The notes beneath the pieces were generated by a model. That model was not told where the DNA came from, made no database searches, and saw only the letters and a program-made list of their open reading frames with translations. 7,202 nt of DNA. Source: CG2-30-44-17 sp964344725 (GTDB taxonomy: Bacteria; Patescibacteriota; Gracilibacteria; UBA1369; UBA12470). Numbering within the stretch: position 1 is the stretch's first letter; the number at the start of each line of letters is the position of its first letter. Positions 6,145 to 7,202 of this stretch are shown here, one piece after another. A program made the position numbers and the translations under genes. The stretch is from the NCBI GenBank assembly GCA_964344725.1, contig CAYFOI010000039.1:1-7202 (forward strand), read 5' to 3'.

Positions 6145-6258
6145 GATTTTGATTATTGTTGAGAATATATCAGCAGCGCTCATAGTTTTTCGAGGGCGTA
6201 CATGTTAGCCCGAGAAAAACAGGAAGCGATGCCATACTCGAAGCGATAAATCAAAATC
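6145..6258. repeat. Nested inverted repeats in the ftsZ 3' region
   Basis: A perfect 10-base inverted repeat, GATTTTGATT at 6145-6154 and AATCAAAATC at 6249-6258, encloses a second imperfect one: GTTTTTCGAGGGC at 6185-6197 and GCCCGAGAAAAAC at 6208-6220, with a 10-base loop. The inner stem has 11 pairs and one symmetric 2x2 internal loop. An 8-base direct repeat GAAGCGAT is at 6223-6230 and 6240-6247. The outer right arm just overlaps the ftsZ stop codon. No coding frame explains the region; its role is unknown. Confidence 0.55.
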
Positions 6259-7202
6259 TAACTTCCCATTTTCTGCCTAATAAACGCCGGGATATCATAC
6301 TCACTGTCGGTCTCTTTCATTGCAGCAGACGTGTCTGTTGAGACGGATGCTGTGTTTAAAGTAGAGACGGTCTTGCGGTGGTCATCGAAACCTGTTGCAA
6401 CAACGGTAACTTTGATTTCACCTGTGTAAGAGTCGTTGATAACTGAACCGAAGATAATGTTAGCTTCAGGATCAGCAGCTTCAGTGATGATACGAGCAGC
6501 TTCATCAACTTCGAACATAGATAGATCGTTTCCACCTGTGATGTTGAAGAGAATTCCTTTCGCGCCAGCAATATCCATCTCAAGAAGAGGGCTATCAACA
6601 GCGGCACGAGCAGCTTCAGCAGCACGATTTTCACCAGTGCCATAACCGATACCCATAAGTGCGCTACCAGCGTTCTCCATAATCGCTTTAACATCCGCAA
6701 AGTCCACGTTGATCATTCCGTGTACGGTGATGAGGTCAGAAATGCCTTGAACACCTTGCCTCAGAACATCGTCAACAACTGTAAAAGCCTCTGTTAGAGG
6801 AGTCTTTTTGTCGATTAGAGACAAGATCTTGTCGTTAGGAATAACGATCATTGTGTCGACCTTGTTTTTGAGATTCTCAAGACCTTCTTCGGCTTGAGTT
6901 TTCCTTCGGTGTCCCTCGAAAGAAAACGGCTTAGTAACAACAGCAACTGTAAGGATTCCAAGATCCTTAGCAATCTCAGCAATAACTGGAGAGCCACCAG
7001 TTCCTGTCCCACCTCCAAGGCCGCAAGTAATGAAGACCATGTCTGCGCCTTCGAGGGTCTGTTTGATTTCCTCGGAACTTTCTTCAGCAGCCTGTTTCCC
7101 AATTTCAGGATGGCTGCCTGCGCCGAGTCCACGAGTTGTCGCCTTGCCCACATTCACCTTTGTAGGTGCCTCCGAGTGGTACAAAGCTTGAGCGTCTGTA
7201 TT
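6258..7202 (-). CDS. ftsZ: Cell division protein FtsZ, N-terminus beyond window edge
   Basis: FtsZ is the tubulin-like GTPase that forms the division ring at midcell and recruits the septal machinery. The visible 314 residues begin at NTDAQAL, which in E. coli FtsZ starts near residue 43, so about 40 N-terminal residues lie outside the window. A TTG at 7184 is internal and not the start. Seen are the tubulin signature GLGGGTGTGG (61-70), the T7 synergy loop NVDFADVKAIM (165-175) with both catalytic aspartates D167 and D170, and NRAAEAARAAVDSPLLE (192-208). The GTPase and C-terminal domains end near 272, followed by a short linker of about 30 Ser/Thr-rich residues and the conserved tail peptide YDIPAFIRQKMGS (302-314), which in other bacteria binds FtsA, ZipA or similar partners. 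The expected full length of about 355 aa is shorter than E. coli (383), mainly in the linker. The stop is TAG, and a strong terminator follows. Confidence 0.97.
   Translation of the reverse strand, partial: NTDAQALYHSEAPTKVNVGKATTRGLGAGSHPEIGKQAAEESSEEIKQTLEGADMVFITCGLGGGTGTGGSPVIAEIAKDLGILTVAVVTKPFSFEGHRRKTQAEEGLENLKNKVDTMIVIPNDKILSLIDKKTPLTEAFTVVDDVLRQGVQGISDLITVHGMINVDFADVKAIMENAGSALMGIGYGTGENRAAEAARAAVDSPLLEMDIAGAKGILFNITGGNDLSMFEVDEAARIITEAADPEANIIFGSVINDSYTGEIKVTVVATGFDDHRKTVSTLNTASVSTDTSAAMKETDSEYDIPAFIRQKMGS

Noticed and set aside
7182..7184. TTG as the start of ftsZ
   Set aside because: The codon is the Leu of NTDAQAL, an internal conserved FtsZ sequence; the frame continues to the window edge.
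1..7202. Mobile element, CRISPR array, tRNA or rRNA
   Set aside because: I looked for transposase motifs, long terminal repeats, regularly spaced repeats and tRNA-like cloverleaf or T-loop sequences and found none.

Overview
The window looks like a chromosomal fragment from a draft bacterial genome, probably metagenome-assembled, since it contains a run of exactly ten N at 4608-4617. It encodes bacterial housekeeping proteins (release factor RF2, peptide deformylase, FtsZ) together with cell-envelope enzymes. No clear Shine-Dalgarno sequence precedes any of the visible starts, two genes resemble nothing I recognise, and the FtsZ tail is short. Together these fit a lineage such as Patescibacteria/CPR, but that assignment is inference; no rRNA or other marker is present to fix it. 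All seven visible stops are TAA (four) or TAG (three). An RF2 gene is present, so the genetic code is most likely standard.

Layout from left to right. Positions 1-1907, minus strand: a two-gene piece of a surface-polysaccharide locus, a class I SAM methyltransferase followed by a Wzx-type flippase that runs off the left edge. Positions 1908-1981: a short divergent promoter region. Positions 1982-4038, plus strand: a small unknown gene, then prfB and def with one base between them. Positions 4109-5086, plus strand: a second unknown gene with its own probable promoter and the assembly gap inside it. It converges with and overlaps by 8 bp the minus-strand FemAB-like gene at 5079-6050. Positions 6051-6257: an intergenic region holding a strong minus-strand terminator and further inverted repeats. 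Positions 6258-7202, minus strand: ftsZ, whose N-terminus lies beyond the right edge.

Functional themes: the flippase and methyltransferase serve export and modification of a surface glycan; FemAB-like and FtsZ concern peptidoglycan cross-bridges and division; RF2 and deformylase concern translation termination and nascent-chain processing. The two unknown genes share a codon preference (AGA/AGG for Arg) that differs from prfB, so they may be lineage-specific or acquired. No mobile element, tRNA, rRNA or CRISPR array was seen. No gene-free stretch exceeds about 207 bases.
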